Shown one piece after another: positions 1-6,512 of a DNA stretch of 47,435 nt. Positions within the stretch are counted from its first letter, which is position 1; the number at the start of each line of letters is the position of its first letter. The notes beneath the pieces were generated by a model, which was not told the DNA's origin, searched no databases, and saw only the letters and a program-made list of their open reading frames with translations. The position numbers and the translations under genes were made by a program. Origin of the DNA: Rhodocyclales bacterium (GTDB taxonomy: Bacteria > Pseudomonadota > Gammaproteobacteria > Burkholderiales > Rhodocyclaceae); the NCBI GenBank assembly GCA_016235805.1, contig JACRIY010000009.1:1-47435 (forward strand), given 5' to 3'.

Positions 1-138
1 AAAACAGCGACGACCGAGGCAGCGGACCTTGGAGAACCGGCCCGCAGTGCGGGGTCGTACCGCGATGACGGTTGCAAGAGCGACTACGGTGACCGACGAT
101 CTTCACTGAACCATCTCTCCTTCTGCCGTCAGGCCCAA
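1..138 (-). other. Start of a fifth cassette, cut by the window edge
   Basis: This is the integrase-proximal end of the next cassette. On the minus strand a GGAGAG motif precedes a possible GTG start at 106, and the frame stays open to the window edge (about 35 codons, beginning MKIVGHRSRS). An ATG at 114 in another frame stops after three codons. The stretch is too short to say whether the gene is real. Confidence 0.3.
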
Positions 139-202
139 CGTTTGAAATCACCGGCGCTGCGCAGCTTTATCGCGCAGCGTCCGGTGGAATGATGGGTTCG
201 GC
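133..202 (-). repeat. attC site of the HNH cassette
   Basis: A 70 bp imperfect palindrome with core sites GCCGAAC and GTTGGGC (minus strand) and a strong inner stem around GCTGCGC/GCGCAGC. The outer core GCCGAAC is the complement of the TTCGGC that opens the same cassette at 1288-1283, as expected if both came from one circular cassette. Confidence 0.9.
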
Positions 203-211
203 GCCTGGTCA

Positions 212-1234
212 TCATGGCTCCTTGGTACGAGAATTCGATTCCCGAAGAACCTGCATGATCAGGTCGTTGTCGACCGTAATGATCACACCCATACCTTCGC
301 CGAGCTTGGAAGGCGGGGGTATGTAAAAGCGATGATCGGAATTGGTCAATACCTCGGAAACAAGACTGCGATCTATGCCAAGGGCTAACAGATAGCCTTC
401 TCGATCTCTCTCCCAGTGGTCTCGGTCAAAGGCAAACGAGAATATGGCGTTTTGATCCGCAAGTAACGGCTGAAGGCAATCCAGTTCTTCCTTTGAGTAG
501 AACGCTTCAGGAGGTGAGTCCAGCTTTTGGTTGTTGCAGCGACTACATAGCGCGACAAGGTTTCCCGGAACAAGATGCCCCCCAAGGACAATTGGAATGT
601 GGTGATCAATTTCCAGAGAATTTGTTGAGCCGCACTTGAAGCATCGATTTCCAAAAAGCCCAAAGAATTTCTTCTTGGCGAGATCGGCGATAACGGGATA
701 CATGAATACGCTGAATAGCTGACTCTTCTCTTGAGTCCGCTGTCGCTCAATGGCATCTACTTCTCGGAGTGCTGCAACATCAAAGCCAATGCCATATCCA
801 CGTTTTTTGCCGTCCGGCATCATGCCTCCGCCGGAAATGCGCGCTCTACATGTAGTAACCAAGAAACGCATTTTTCTTTGGCGCATTAGCTTTTGCAGCT
901 TTGGGGACTCGGATAGGCTGCCAGATAAGGGTATGCCGTTGACCTGCAAGGAGAAGTTGTGCCCTCCGGTATCTGGAATCAGAGCAGCTAAACATTCAGC
1001 TTCGATCCAATTTTCGTTATTGGGCGCGAGCAATTGCTGTAATCGCTCATAGGGTTCTCGGGCTGCTGCATACCACTTCTTCTGCCCGTATCCATCCCAT
1101 GGTTCCTCGATCCAGAAGCCACCATACTCTGGAAATTTCTGAGAACTTGGCCAGTGAAACGGTGTGTAGTCAAGGTTTAGTCGGGAGACCGTTTCGTTTG
1201 GCAGCACAAGCGCAAGTTGATCTGGGTGACGCAT
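212..1234 (-). CDS. HNH endonuclease domain protein, integron cassette gene
   Basis: A 340-residue protein whose residues about 198-240 form a classical HNH nuclease with two zinc knuckles: CFKCGS, then EIDHHIPIVLGG, then NLVALCSRCNNQK. His-His after the Asp and the Asn between the knuckles are the expected metal-binding and catalytic positions. The first 190 residues and the last 100 match no family I recognise; they could bind DNA or sense a trigger. The gene fills its cassette, starting about 50 bases after the cassette boundary and ending just before its attC. It has no signal peptide and is probably cytoplasmic. Its base composition is clearly lower in GC than the chromosome, consistent with recent capture. 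A role in phage defence or DNA restriction is plausible but inferred; no modification enzyme is visible beside it. Confidence 0.85.
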   Translation of the reverse strand: MRHPDQLALVLPNETVSRLNLDYTPFHWPSSQKFPEYGGFWIEEPWDGYGQKKWYAAAREPYERLQQLLAPNNENWIEAECLAALIPDTGGHNFSLQVNGIPLSGSLSESPKLQKLMRQRKMRFLVTTCRARISGGGMMPDGKKRGYGIGFDVAALREVDAIERQRTQEKSQLFSVFMYPVIADLAKKKFFGLFGNRCFKCGSTNSLEIDHHIPIVLGGHLVPGNLVALCSRCNNQKLDSPPEAFYSKEELDCLQPLLADQNAIFSFAFDRDHWERDREGYLLALGIDRSLVSEVLTNSDHRFYIPPPSKLGEGMGVIITVDNDLIMQVLRESNSRTKEP

Positions 1235-1282
1235 ACTTATTGTGTCTCGGTGCGCTGTCTGATGTGAGCTGACATTGAAGGG

Positions 1283-1370
1283 GCCGAACGTTCAAGGTGA
1301 CCGGCGCTGCGCGGCTTCATCGCGCAGCGTCCAGAGAGCGAAGCGAACGGGGTCGACCGCCGGGTTGGGC
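1283..1370 (-). repeat. attC site of the zinc-ribbon cassette
   Basis: The longest attC in the array (88 bp). On the minus strand it runs from GCCCAAC to GTTCGGC. Its arm next to GCCCAAC carries extra sequence, while the inner stem is shared with the other sites. The GTTCGGC core is contributed by the following HNH cassette. Confidence 0.9.
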
Positions 1371-1456
1371 CTCTGACGGATGCAGCGATACCACTGCACG
1401 GCAACTGTTTGCCGACGACAGCCGGGACCGAGTGAGTTCGGCTCGCTGAGGGTTGC

Positions 1457-1759
1457 TTACTTGTTGGCAGCATCGCTACCTCGGGCGTCTACTTTGGATA
1501 ACTTGGTGAGCGCAAGGCCAAGAAAGACAAGCCCCACGAGAATGATGAGAAACGCGGTTTCAGGTCGCACAAAAGACTTGAGCAGTTTTTCAATGAACCG
1601 TGTTGCGGCCAGTCCGGCAAGCCCCAGGGCGATATTGATTTTCTTGGCCGTCGGAGTTGCAGAAAATGTGGCTCCGCAATGTTTGCATGTGGACTTCCCT
1701 CCAAAGATAGCCATGAACGGAAGGAACAGCTTCGCACAGGATGGACAATGGAGCGCCAT
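1457..1759 (-). CDS. Small zinc-ribbon membrane protein, integron cassette gene
   Basis: A 100-residue protein. Its N-terminus has a four-cysteine ribbon (CPSC at about 5-8, CKHC at about 26-29) of the kind that binds one zinc. A C-terminal hydrophobic segment, about residues 68-86, looks like a single membrane helix, and a moderately hydrophobic stretch at 42-53 may be amphipathic. The ATG lies 14 bases inside the cassette start, so translation probably depends on an upstream promoter or a short leader. Function unknown. The CPSCAKLFLP start resembles MJ0042-type ribbons, but I would not assign it to a family. Confidence 0.75.
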   Translation of the reverse strand: MALHCPSCAKLFLPFMAIFGGKSTCKHCGATFSATPTAKKINIALGLAGLAATRFIEKLLKSFVRPETAFLIILVGLVFLGLALTKLSKVDARGSDAANK

Positions 1760-1766
1760 TTAAGAG

Positions 1767-1837
1767 GCCCAACGTCTGACATAACCGGCGCTGCGCGGCT
1801 TCACCGCGCAGCGTCCGTGTTGATGGATGGGTTGGGC
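1767..1837 (-). repeat. attC site of the two-helix membrane protein cassette
   Basis: A 71 bp palindrome from GCCCAAC to GTTGGGC. It differs from the site at 2254-2324 at only two positions. Near-identical attC sites within one array are typical of chromosomal integrons. Confidence 0.93.
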
Positions 1838-1860
1838 AGCATGATGTTCGAAATGCAGTG

Positions 1861-2229
1861 TCAGGTTTGCTCGTTGTTTGACTTTGAAGTAGACGCCGAG
1901 ATGGCTTTGACTGCTAGGGGCTTTAGCAATAGCCAAGCGAATGCCAAAAGTACAAGGGAGATGCCAAAACTTGTTAGACCAAGGACAGTTCCCTGCGCTT
2001 GGACTGGAAATAAGCGCAACAGATAAGAGCCCACTTCACACGATAACCGGTACTTCAATTGCGTTTCTTGTGCGCAGGAGGAGCCGAATGGCCCGTGAAG
2101 AGAAAAGAGTGGAACTGCTTGAAAGACAAACATCATCGCCATACCGATGAGCAATAGCGCACCCGCCACTCGGAAGCCTGACCGAACAGAGGTGTCATAT
2201 AGCGGTGGCCGCTGAATTGGAAACATCAT
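1861..2229 (-). CDS. Two-helix membrane protein of unknown function, integron cassette gene
   Basis: About 122 residues with two strongly hydrophobic segments (after VRSGFR, beginning VAGALLLIGM; and VLGLTSFGISLVLLAFAW). A loop of about 35 residues with two cysteines lies between them. I place the start at the ATG at 2229 (a second ATG follows directly). The frame is open upstream to a TTG at 2259, but that TTG sits exactly on the recombination point of the cassette and would depend on the neighbour. No family is recognised. Small membrane proteins are common cargo in integron arrays. Confidence 0.7.
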   Translation of the reverse strand: MMFPIQRPPLYDTSVRSGFRVAGALLLIGMAMMFVFQAVPLFSLHGPFGSSCAQETQLKYRLSCEVGSYLLRLFPVQAQGTVLGLTSFGISLVLLAFAWLLLKPLAVKAISASTSKSNNEQT

Positions 2230-2253
2230 GAGTGAGACATATAGGCTTTTGCG

Positions 2254-2324
2254 GCCCAACGTCTGACATAACCGGCGCTGCGCGGCTTCATCGCGCAGCG
2301 TCCGGGTTGATGGATGGGTTGGGC
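2254..2324 (-). repeat. attC site of the first cassette
   Basis: A 71 bp palindrome with GCCCAAC and GTTGGGC cores and a GC-rich inner stem. It separates the first and second cassettes counted from attI. Confidence 0.93.
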
Positions 2325-2382
2325 ATGGCCTTCACCATGAACTGGCAGCGCAGGCGATAGGGCGGAGACGTGGTTCCCATGG

Positions 2383-3156
2383 TCATTTTTCCGCAATGGG
2401 GTTAAGAACCTTTTCAACAAATACCTGAGCTTGCCGTTGCTGAGCTCTTGCGCCTTGGTGCCGAGAGAAATCAGGACATGCATTGTCCGCAGCAAATAAC
2501 CATGGCGACCGACCACCACTTCGATTGCCTTGCCCCCGATCCATCATGTAGCCGATACGCTCAGCCATGACTTCGTTGGTTTGCAGGTCGATCACCTTGA
2601 GCGAACTGCCGGCGATCCAGTAGTCGCGTTCTTCGCGCGTCGAGATATCCTCGTAGGTGACGCCATAGCGTGGCATGGCGCCGGGAGCGGGGGCTTTGTC
2701 GAGCACGAATCGTTTATAGGTCTTTGAGTAGCTAGCGTCGTACCGCCAGGGTTCGTCAATACGTCCCGTGTAGCGATAGCGTTTTCCGTCCTTGGGGTCG
2801 AGGGCTTCGACGTAGCGATATCCCTGGTATGCCGGAGAGCCAGGATTCAATGGGCCGCGGTTGTTCGCTTGGAAGCTTCCCTTCAGGAAGCTCTCGACGT
2901 ACCCATCGCCTCCCAAGTCTCTCCCATACGGATCATCCAGCTTGTACTGATCCCCGTAGTTGATGTCGTTGGGTCGAAGCTTCATCAGAAAAACGCCCTC
3001 GACGTTTTCCGCGGTACGGTGGATGAAAACCCCTGCCATTTTGCAGCGCTCGGCAAATACTGCCTCAGCCACAAGTAAGCGGCTTGGCTCTGCCGATTGC
3101 GAAGACCTAAGACCGCCGAGTAACGCTATCAACAACACGGCGAGAATTCGGATCAT
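2383..3156 (-). CDS. Secreted protein of unknown function, first integron cassette
   Basis: A 257-residue protein with a clear signal peptide (MIRILAVLLIALLGGLRSSQSA, cleavage near residue 22), so it is exported to the periplasm or beyond. The rest is soluble, rich in Tyr, Arg and Asp, with only two cysteines (in AERCKM and DNACPD) that could form a disulfide. Being the first cassette, only 8 bases from the attI core, it is best placed to be expressed from the integron promoter. No domain recognised. I see no frameshift or truncation. Confidence 0.8.
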   Translation of the reverse strand: MIRILAVLLIALLGGLRSSQSAEPSRLLVAEAVFAERCKMAGVFIHRTAENVEGVFLMKLRPNDINYGDQYKLDDPYGRDLGGDGYVESFLKGSFQANNRGPLNPGSPAYQGYRYVEALDPKDGKRYRYTGRIDEPWRYDASYSKTYKRFVLDKAPAPGAMPRYGVTYEDISTREERDYWIAGSSLKVIDLQTNEVMAERIGYMMDRGQGNRSGGRSPWLFAADNACPDFSRHQGARAQQRQAQVFVEKVLNPIAEK

Positions 3157-3159
3157 TTG

Positions 3160-3176
3160 CGATGCCCAACGTTAAG
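3160..3176 (-). other. attI recombination core
   Basis: On the minus strand TTAAC-GTTGGGC-ATC holds a single GTTRRRY core (3164-3170) with no attC stem beside it, between the integrase promoter and the first cassette gene. The crossover lies after its first G. The full extent of attI towards the integrase, including direct integrase-binding sites, cannot be set by eye. Confidence 0.8.
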
Positions 3177-3189
3177 TGTGGATCACTAA

Positions 3190-3229
3190 TGACGGAAAGC
3201 TTTCCGTCGTGACGGAATATATTCCATCA
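3190..3229. promoter_or_regulatory. Two tandem palindromes between attI and intI, likely operators
   Basis: Two 18 bp inverted repeats lie exactly 20 bases apart, about two helical turns: GACGGAAAGCTTTCCGTC (3191-3208, perfect) and GACGGAATATATTCCATC (3211-3228, one mismatch). Further half-sites TTCCATCA at 3271-3278 and TTCCGTCA at 3319-3326 follow downstream. Repeat number, spacing and position suggest a dimeric regulator binding cooperatively upstream of intI and the outward cassette promoter. They could alternatively form strand-folded structures used in recombination. Which protein binds is unknown. Confidence 0.6.
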
Positions 3230-3235
3230 AATAGG

Positions 3236-3251
3236 CTGTATAAAATACCAG
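3236..3251 (+). promoter_or_regulatory. LexA (SOS) box upstream of the integrase
   Basis: CTGTATAAAATACCAG fits the CTG-N10-CAG LexA consensus with an A/T-rich middle. It sits 8 bases upstream of an extended -10. Many chromosomal integron integrases are known to be LexA-repressed and induced by DNA damage or conjugation; this box implies the same here. Confidence 0.8.
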
Positions 3252-3258
3252 CTAGGTG

Positions 3259-3267
3259 TGCTATGCT
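3259..3267 (+). promoter_or_regulatory. Putative extended -10 promoter of intI
   Basis: TG-C-TATGCT, an extended -10 element, with the LexA box covering the -35 position. Transcription would begin near 3274. That makes the ATG at 3309 a better start for intI than the one at 3279. Confidence 0.5.
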
Positions 3268-3308
3268 GAATTCCATCAATGGGTTGTCCAAATTTAGTGG
3301 GGCCTAAA

Positions 3309-4349
3309 ATGTCGTCTTTTCCGTCATCGCCGGATTCGGGGTCGGCACCCCGCCTGCTGGAACAAGTTCGTGGCCGAATACGGTTCTTGCATTACAGCCT
3401 GCGAACCGAGCAAGCCTATCTGGATTGGATTAAACGATTTATCCGGCATTTTGGCAAGCGTCACCCGCGTGACATGGGCGCGGCCGAGGTCAGCGAGTTC
3501 CTGACCCATCTGGCGGTGGCCGGGCAGGTTGCGGCATCGACACAGAACCAGGCCAAGAGCGCCCTGCTCTTCCTTTACCGCGAGGTGCTGAATGTCGAAC
3601 TGCCCTGGCTCGACGACGTCGAGTCGGCAAAGGCGCCGCGCCGCTTGCCGGTGGTGCTGTCCCCCGCCGAGGTTGCTGCGCTCCTGGCGCGGCTCGACGG
3701 CACCAGCGCACTGGTCTGCCGGATGCTGTACGGCACCGGCTTGCGCATCATGGAATGCCTGCGCCTGCGGGTGAAGGATGTCGATTTCGAGCGCGGCGAG
3801 ATCCTGGTGCGGGACGGCAAGGGCTTCAAGGACAGGGTGACGATGCTGCCAGCCAGCATCGCCCCGGCCTTGCGCGAACAGTTGGCGCGAGTGGCCGAAT
3901 TGCACCGGCAGGACCTGGCAGCGGGGCACGGTGCGGTCTGGCTGCCTTACGCGCTGGAGCGCAAGTATCCGAACGCCGCCCGGGAGTGGGCCTGGCAATA
4001 CGTATTCCCGTCGGCCAATCTGTCGGTCGATCCGCGCTCTGACACGGTACGCCGCCATCATGTCTCGGACCAGGCGGTGCAGCGCGCGCTCAAGCTCGCC
4101 GTTCGCGCGGCCGGGATCGCCAAACCGGCGACACCGCACACCCTGCGCCACAGCTTCGCCACCCACTTGCTGGAGGGCGGGTACGACATCCGTACGGTGC
4201 AGGAACTGCTGGGACACTCGGATGTGTCCACGACCATGATCTACACCCACGTGCTGAACAAGGGTGGCCGCGGCGTCCGGAGCCCGCTCGACGGACTGGA
4301 CGGCGACGGCGTGCGCGAACCGGCGGCGGAATACCGCATCGCGGCCTGA
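3309..4349 (+). CDS. intI: Integron integrase (tyrosine recombinase)
   Basis: About 346 residues from the ATG at 3309; an in-frame ATG at 3279 would add ten residues but lies too near the predicted transcription start. An N-terminal SAM-like core-binding domain ([18 protein letters not shown]) precedes the catalytic domain with the R...H-x-x-R...Y set: [31 protein letters not shown] and [15 protein letters not shown]. An insertion between them, [17 protein letters not shown], is the patch specific to integron integrases and separates this protein from XerC/XerD. It catalyses attI x attC and attC x attC recombination, using folded single-stranded attC. All catalytic residues are present and no frameshift is visible, so it is likely functional. 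The copy at 4364-4390 of a dispersed motif follows its stop. Confidence 0.95.
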   Translation: MSSFPSSPDSGSAPRLLEQVRGRIRFLHYSLRTEQAYLDWIKRFIRHFGKRHPRDMGAAEVSEFLTHLAVAGQVAASTQNQAKSALLFLYREVLNVELPWLDDVESAKAPRRLPVVLSPAEVAALLARLDGTSALVCRMLYGTGLRIMECLRLRVKDVDFERGEILVRDGKGFKDRVTMLPASIAPALREQLARVAELHRQDLAAGHGAVWLPYALERKYPNAAREWAWQYVFPSANLSVDPRSDTVRRHHVSDQAVQRALKLAVRAAGIAKPATPHTLRHSFATHLLEGGYDIRTVQELLGHSDVSTTMIYTHVLNKGGRGVRSPLDGLDGDGVREPAAEYRIAA

Positions 4350-4363
4350 TCGGCCCGCGATTC

Positions 4364-4390
4364 GCCGTACCGCCAGCGCCGACTTTTCGC
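4364..4390 (+). repeat. Dispersed GCCAGCGCCGACT motif, copy 1 (intergenic)
   Basis: Core CCGTACCGCCAGCGCCGACT followed by TTTCGC. This is the only copy outside a gene, between intI and potD. See the finding on the dispersed motif. Confidence 0.6.
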
Positions 4391-4414
4391 GTACCGAGTT
4401 TTCGCGCGACGGCT

Positions 4415-5497
4415 TCAGCGCACCTTGATCTCGGTCCACATGCGCGACAGCGCGCGGCGCAGTTTCGGGTCGAAGTCGCGCAGCATTTCCAGGCGCGCCA
4501 GGTCCTGCGCCGGCGGGAAGATGCCGGGGTTGGCGGCGATCCCGGGCAGGATGTGGGCCATGGCGGCGGCATTGGGATTGCCGGCGCCGATCAGGTTGGA
4601 AACGTCGGCGGCGTTCTTGCCGTCGAGCATGAAGTCGATGAAGGCGTGGGCGAGGTCGGGCCGGCGCCCGGATTGGTGCAGGACGAAGCTGTCTACGGCC
4701 AGCACCGCGCCCTCCTTCGGCGTGGCGAAGCCGATGATGAAGGGGCGCTTCGCGGCCAGCGCGTCCTGCTGCGCGCGGAACATGTCGTTGCTGTAGCCGT
4801 GGGCGACCCAGACGGTGCCGATGGCCAGGTCCTTGATGTAGGTGCTGTTGGAAAACGCCGCCCAGTAGGGCTTGGCGCGCAAGATCAGGCGCTTGGCCTC
4901 GTCCCAGCGCGCCTGGTCGCGCTCCTGCACGGAATGGCCGAGGTAGCGCATGGCGGCGGCCATCAGCTCGCGCTGGCTGTTGAGCACGGTGACGCGGCCC
5001 CTGATCCGTTCCAGGTACTTCGGCTCGAAGATCAGCGCCCAGCTGTCGGTGGGCAGGCCCAGCTCCTGCATCTTGTCGGCATTGAAGCCGAGCAGCGTCA
5101 CCGAGGTGGCATAGGGCACGGAATGGCGGTTGCCGGGGTCGTACCAGGCGTCGAGGAATTCCGGCTTGAGGTTCTTCAGGTTGGGCAGCCGCGCCCGCTC
5201 GATGGGGCGCAGGGCGCGGCGGCGCACCAGCGATTCGACGGCGTTGCCGGTGGGCACCAGGATGTCGTAGCCGACGGCGCCGGCTTCGAGCTTGGCCAGC
5301 ATTTCCTCGTTGTCGGAGTAGTAGTCCTGCTTGAGCCGGCAGTTGCAGTGCGCCTCGAAGCGCCGCACCGTTTCCTCGGAAATGTAGTTGTTCCAGTTGT
5401 AGAGGTAGAGCACGTCGGCGGCTCGCGCCGGCGCGATCGCCAGCAGCGCGGCCAGCAGCGGCAGCAGGCAGGTGAGGCGTGGCGGCGCGCGGAACAT
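4415..5497 (-). CDS. potD: Polyamine ABC transporter, periplasmic substrate-binding protein (PotD/PotF family)
   Basis: A 360-residue protein with a signal peptide ending near APARAA (residue 26) and the family signature VLYLYNWNNYISEETVRRFE directly after it. The remainder has the two-lobe spermidine/putrescine-binding fold (YDILVPTGNAV, PYATSVTLLGFN, WVAHGYSNDM). It delivers polyamines to PotBC in the inner membrane. It is the last gene of the pot cluster, separated from potC by a nucleotidyltransferase pair and a small secreted protein. The length is normal for the family. Whether it prefers putrescine or spermidine cannot be read from the sequence. Confidence 0.92.
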   Translation of the reverse strand: MFRAPPRLTCLLPLLAALLAIAPARAADVLYLYNWNNYISEETVRRFEAHCNCRLKQDYYSDNEEMLAKLEAGAVGYDILVPTGNAVESLVRRRALRPIERARLPNLKNLKPEFLDAWYDPGNRHSVPYATSVTLLGFNADKMQELGLPTDSWALIFEPKYLERIRGRVTVLNSQRELMAAAMRYLGHSVQERDQARWDEAKRLILRAKPYWAAFSNSTYIKDLAIGTVWVAHGYSNDMFRAQQDALAAKRPFIIGFATPKEGAVLAVDSFVLHQSGRRPDLAHAFIDFMLDGKNAADVSNLIGAGNPNAAAMAHILPGIAANPGIFPPAQDLARLEMLRDFDPKLRRALSRMWTEIKVR

Positions 5498-5504
5498 CGC
5501 GCCC

Positions 5505-5891
5505 TCAATGCGTGGTCAGGTAGCAGCGCGGCAGCCGCGCCCAGGAGGCATGGCCGGGGCGGTGTTCGGCGCGGCTGGCGAGCACGATGGTGACGCGTTC
5601 GGCATCGCCCTCCTTCGCCCCCGGCGCGAAATGCAGGCCGTGGCGCCAGGGCGGCAGCGCGTCCGGCGGCAACTCGATGCGGCCCGTGGCGGCGTCGACC
5701 TTGACCGCCTGCGGCGTGTCGCCATGCACCGAGATGCGGCCGCGATCGAGGTCGAACCAGGCCATCACGCTGTAAGCCGGCGGCTGGTAGCAGCGGTAGC
5801 GGCCGGACGGCGGGCTCTGCGCGGCGGCCGTGGTGGCCAGGCAGAAACCCAGGACGGCAGCCAACCCCGACAAGCGTCGGCCCCAATCCAT
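5505..5891 (-). CDS. Small secreted protein of unknown function
   Basis: About 128 residues from the ATG at 5891, chosen because a clean signal peptide (MDWGRRLSGLAAVLGFCLATTAAAQS) begins there. An ATG at 5915, one base after the preceding stop, would add eight residues. The mature part is about 100 residues with two cysteines (YRCYQP near the start, PRCYLTTH at the end), possibly paired in the periplasm. It ends 7 bases before potD and is probably co-transcribed with it. No family recognised; a link to polyamine uptake is only positional. Confidence 0.7.
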   Translation of the reverse strand: MDWGRRLSGLAAVLGFCLATTAAAQSPPSGRYRCYQPPAYSVMAWFDLDRGRISVHGDTPQAVKVDAATGRIELPPDALPPWRHGLHFAPGAKEGDAERVTIVLASRAEHRPGHASWARLPRCYLTTH

Positions 5892-5915
5892 GTCAGGTTC
5901 GGCAAATGAACACAT

Positions 5916-6353
5916 TCAGGGAAGGTTATCGAGATCGTCGATGTCGCGTGGGCGTCCGCTTGCGCGCTTGTTCGCCTTGAGGTCTTCGAGGCCGATGAAA
6001 TTGATCCGCAGGCCGTCGTGTTCCACCTGTTCCCGCCGAGCCCAGGCCGCCGCAAAATCGACGCCATCGATCGAGGTCAGCAGGTCGATGCGGAACGGTG
6101 GATAGCCGAGCTGAACCACCCGGTCCGGCGTGGTGAAGTCGTCCACCGCGAGTCCGAGCCCGCCGAAACCGAAATCATCGAGCGCGCGCATCAGCCGGCT
6201 CGCGTTGGCGCTGCCCGGTTCGATCCAGACATCGAGATCGCCCGTATGGCGCGGCCGGCCGTGCATGGCCATGGCGTAGCCACCGACCACCAGGTAATCA
6301 ACCCCGTTGGCGTTTAAGGACGCGACAAACTCTTTGAAGTCCCTGGACAGCAT
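5916..6353 (-). CDS. Nucleotidyltransferase (MNT/AbiEii-like, DUF6036-type), possible toxin
   Basis: About 145 residues from the ATG at 6353 (an in-frame ATG at 6398 adds fifteen that look unconserved). The nucleotidyltransferase signature is complete: VVGGYAMAMHGRPRHTGDLD, with the GG at the nucleotide site and the D-x-D metal ligands in DLDVWI. The C-terminus (GLEDLKANKRASGRPRDIDD) is typical of this family. It overlaps the upstream small gene by 56 bases, indicating coupled translation. Relatives act as toxin components that modify tRNA or protein with nucleotides, or as housekeeping enzymes of unknown substrate. Here the activity is inferred from the fold only. It interrupts the pot operon. 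Confidence 0.8.
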   Translation of the reverse strand: MLSRDFKEFVASLNANGVDYLVVGGYAMAMHGRPRHTGDLDVWIEPGSANASRLMRALDDFGFGGLGLAVDDFTTPDRVVQLGYPPFRIDLLTSIDGVDFAAAWARREQVEHDGLRINFIGLEDLKANKRASGRPRDIDDLDNLP

Positions 6354-6486
6354 CGGGATGTGATTCCAGCCATGCGAGGCGAAGTTGTTCCACGGCATCC
6401 AGGCGCTCGAAAACGGGGCGCGACAACCAATATTCGGTGTCGCGCGGCGCCTGCTTCAGGGGATGGCGGGATATGACACGTTCCAT
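6298..6486 (-). CDS. Small partner of the nucleotidyltransferase, putative antitoxin
   Basis: A 62-residue charged protein beginning MERVISRHPLKQAPRDTEYW and containing LSRPVFERLDAVEQLRLAWL, ending in LKRQRG. The (D)TEYWLSRP...R...VEQLR pattern is one I associate with short proteins encoded immediately upstream of AbiEii/DUF6036-type nucleotidyltransferases. The start lies 26 bases after the potC stop and the end overlaps the nucleotidyltransferase start. Predicted mostly helical, cytoplasmic. The antitoxin role is inference from pairing. Confidence 0.7.
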   Translation of the reverse strand: MERVISRHPLKQAPRDTEYWLSRPVFERLDAVEQLRLAWLESHPDAVQGLQRVCRVLKRQRG

Positions 6487-6512
6487 GGCTTCGATTCTAC
6501 TCCGGCGGATCG

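Larger units (their letters stand above)
1..4349. mobile_element. Chromosomal integron: integrase, attI and proximal cassette array
   Basis: The integrase gene is on the plus strand and the cassette genes run away from it on the minus strand, the standard integron layout. Core sites of the form RYYYAAC...GTTRRRY bracket attC sites at 133-202, 1283-1370, 1767-1837 and 2254-2324, and a single core at 3164-3170 marks attI. Cassettes, read from the integrase outward, run 3169-2260, 2259-1773, 1772-1289 and 1288-139, with a fifth cut by the left edge. The low-GC look of the HNH cassette contrasts with the GC-rich chromosome. The array probably continues to the left of the window. Confidence 0.93.

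Noticed and set aside
133..2324. The four palindromes as a CRISPR array or REP elements
   Set aside because: Spacing is irregular, the spacers contain whole genes, and the ends carry RYYYAAC/GTTRRRY cores. They are attC sites.
3309..4349. Reading the recombinase as XerC/XerD or a phage integrase
   Set aside because: The [17 protein letters not shown] insertion and the neighbouring attC sites mark an integron integrase; no att-flanked tRNA or phage genes are present.
3324..4439. 371-codon minus-strand open frame opposite intI
   Set aside because: It is a shadow of the integrase; the product is His/Gln/Arg-rich with no domain.
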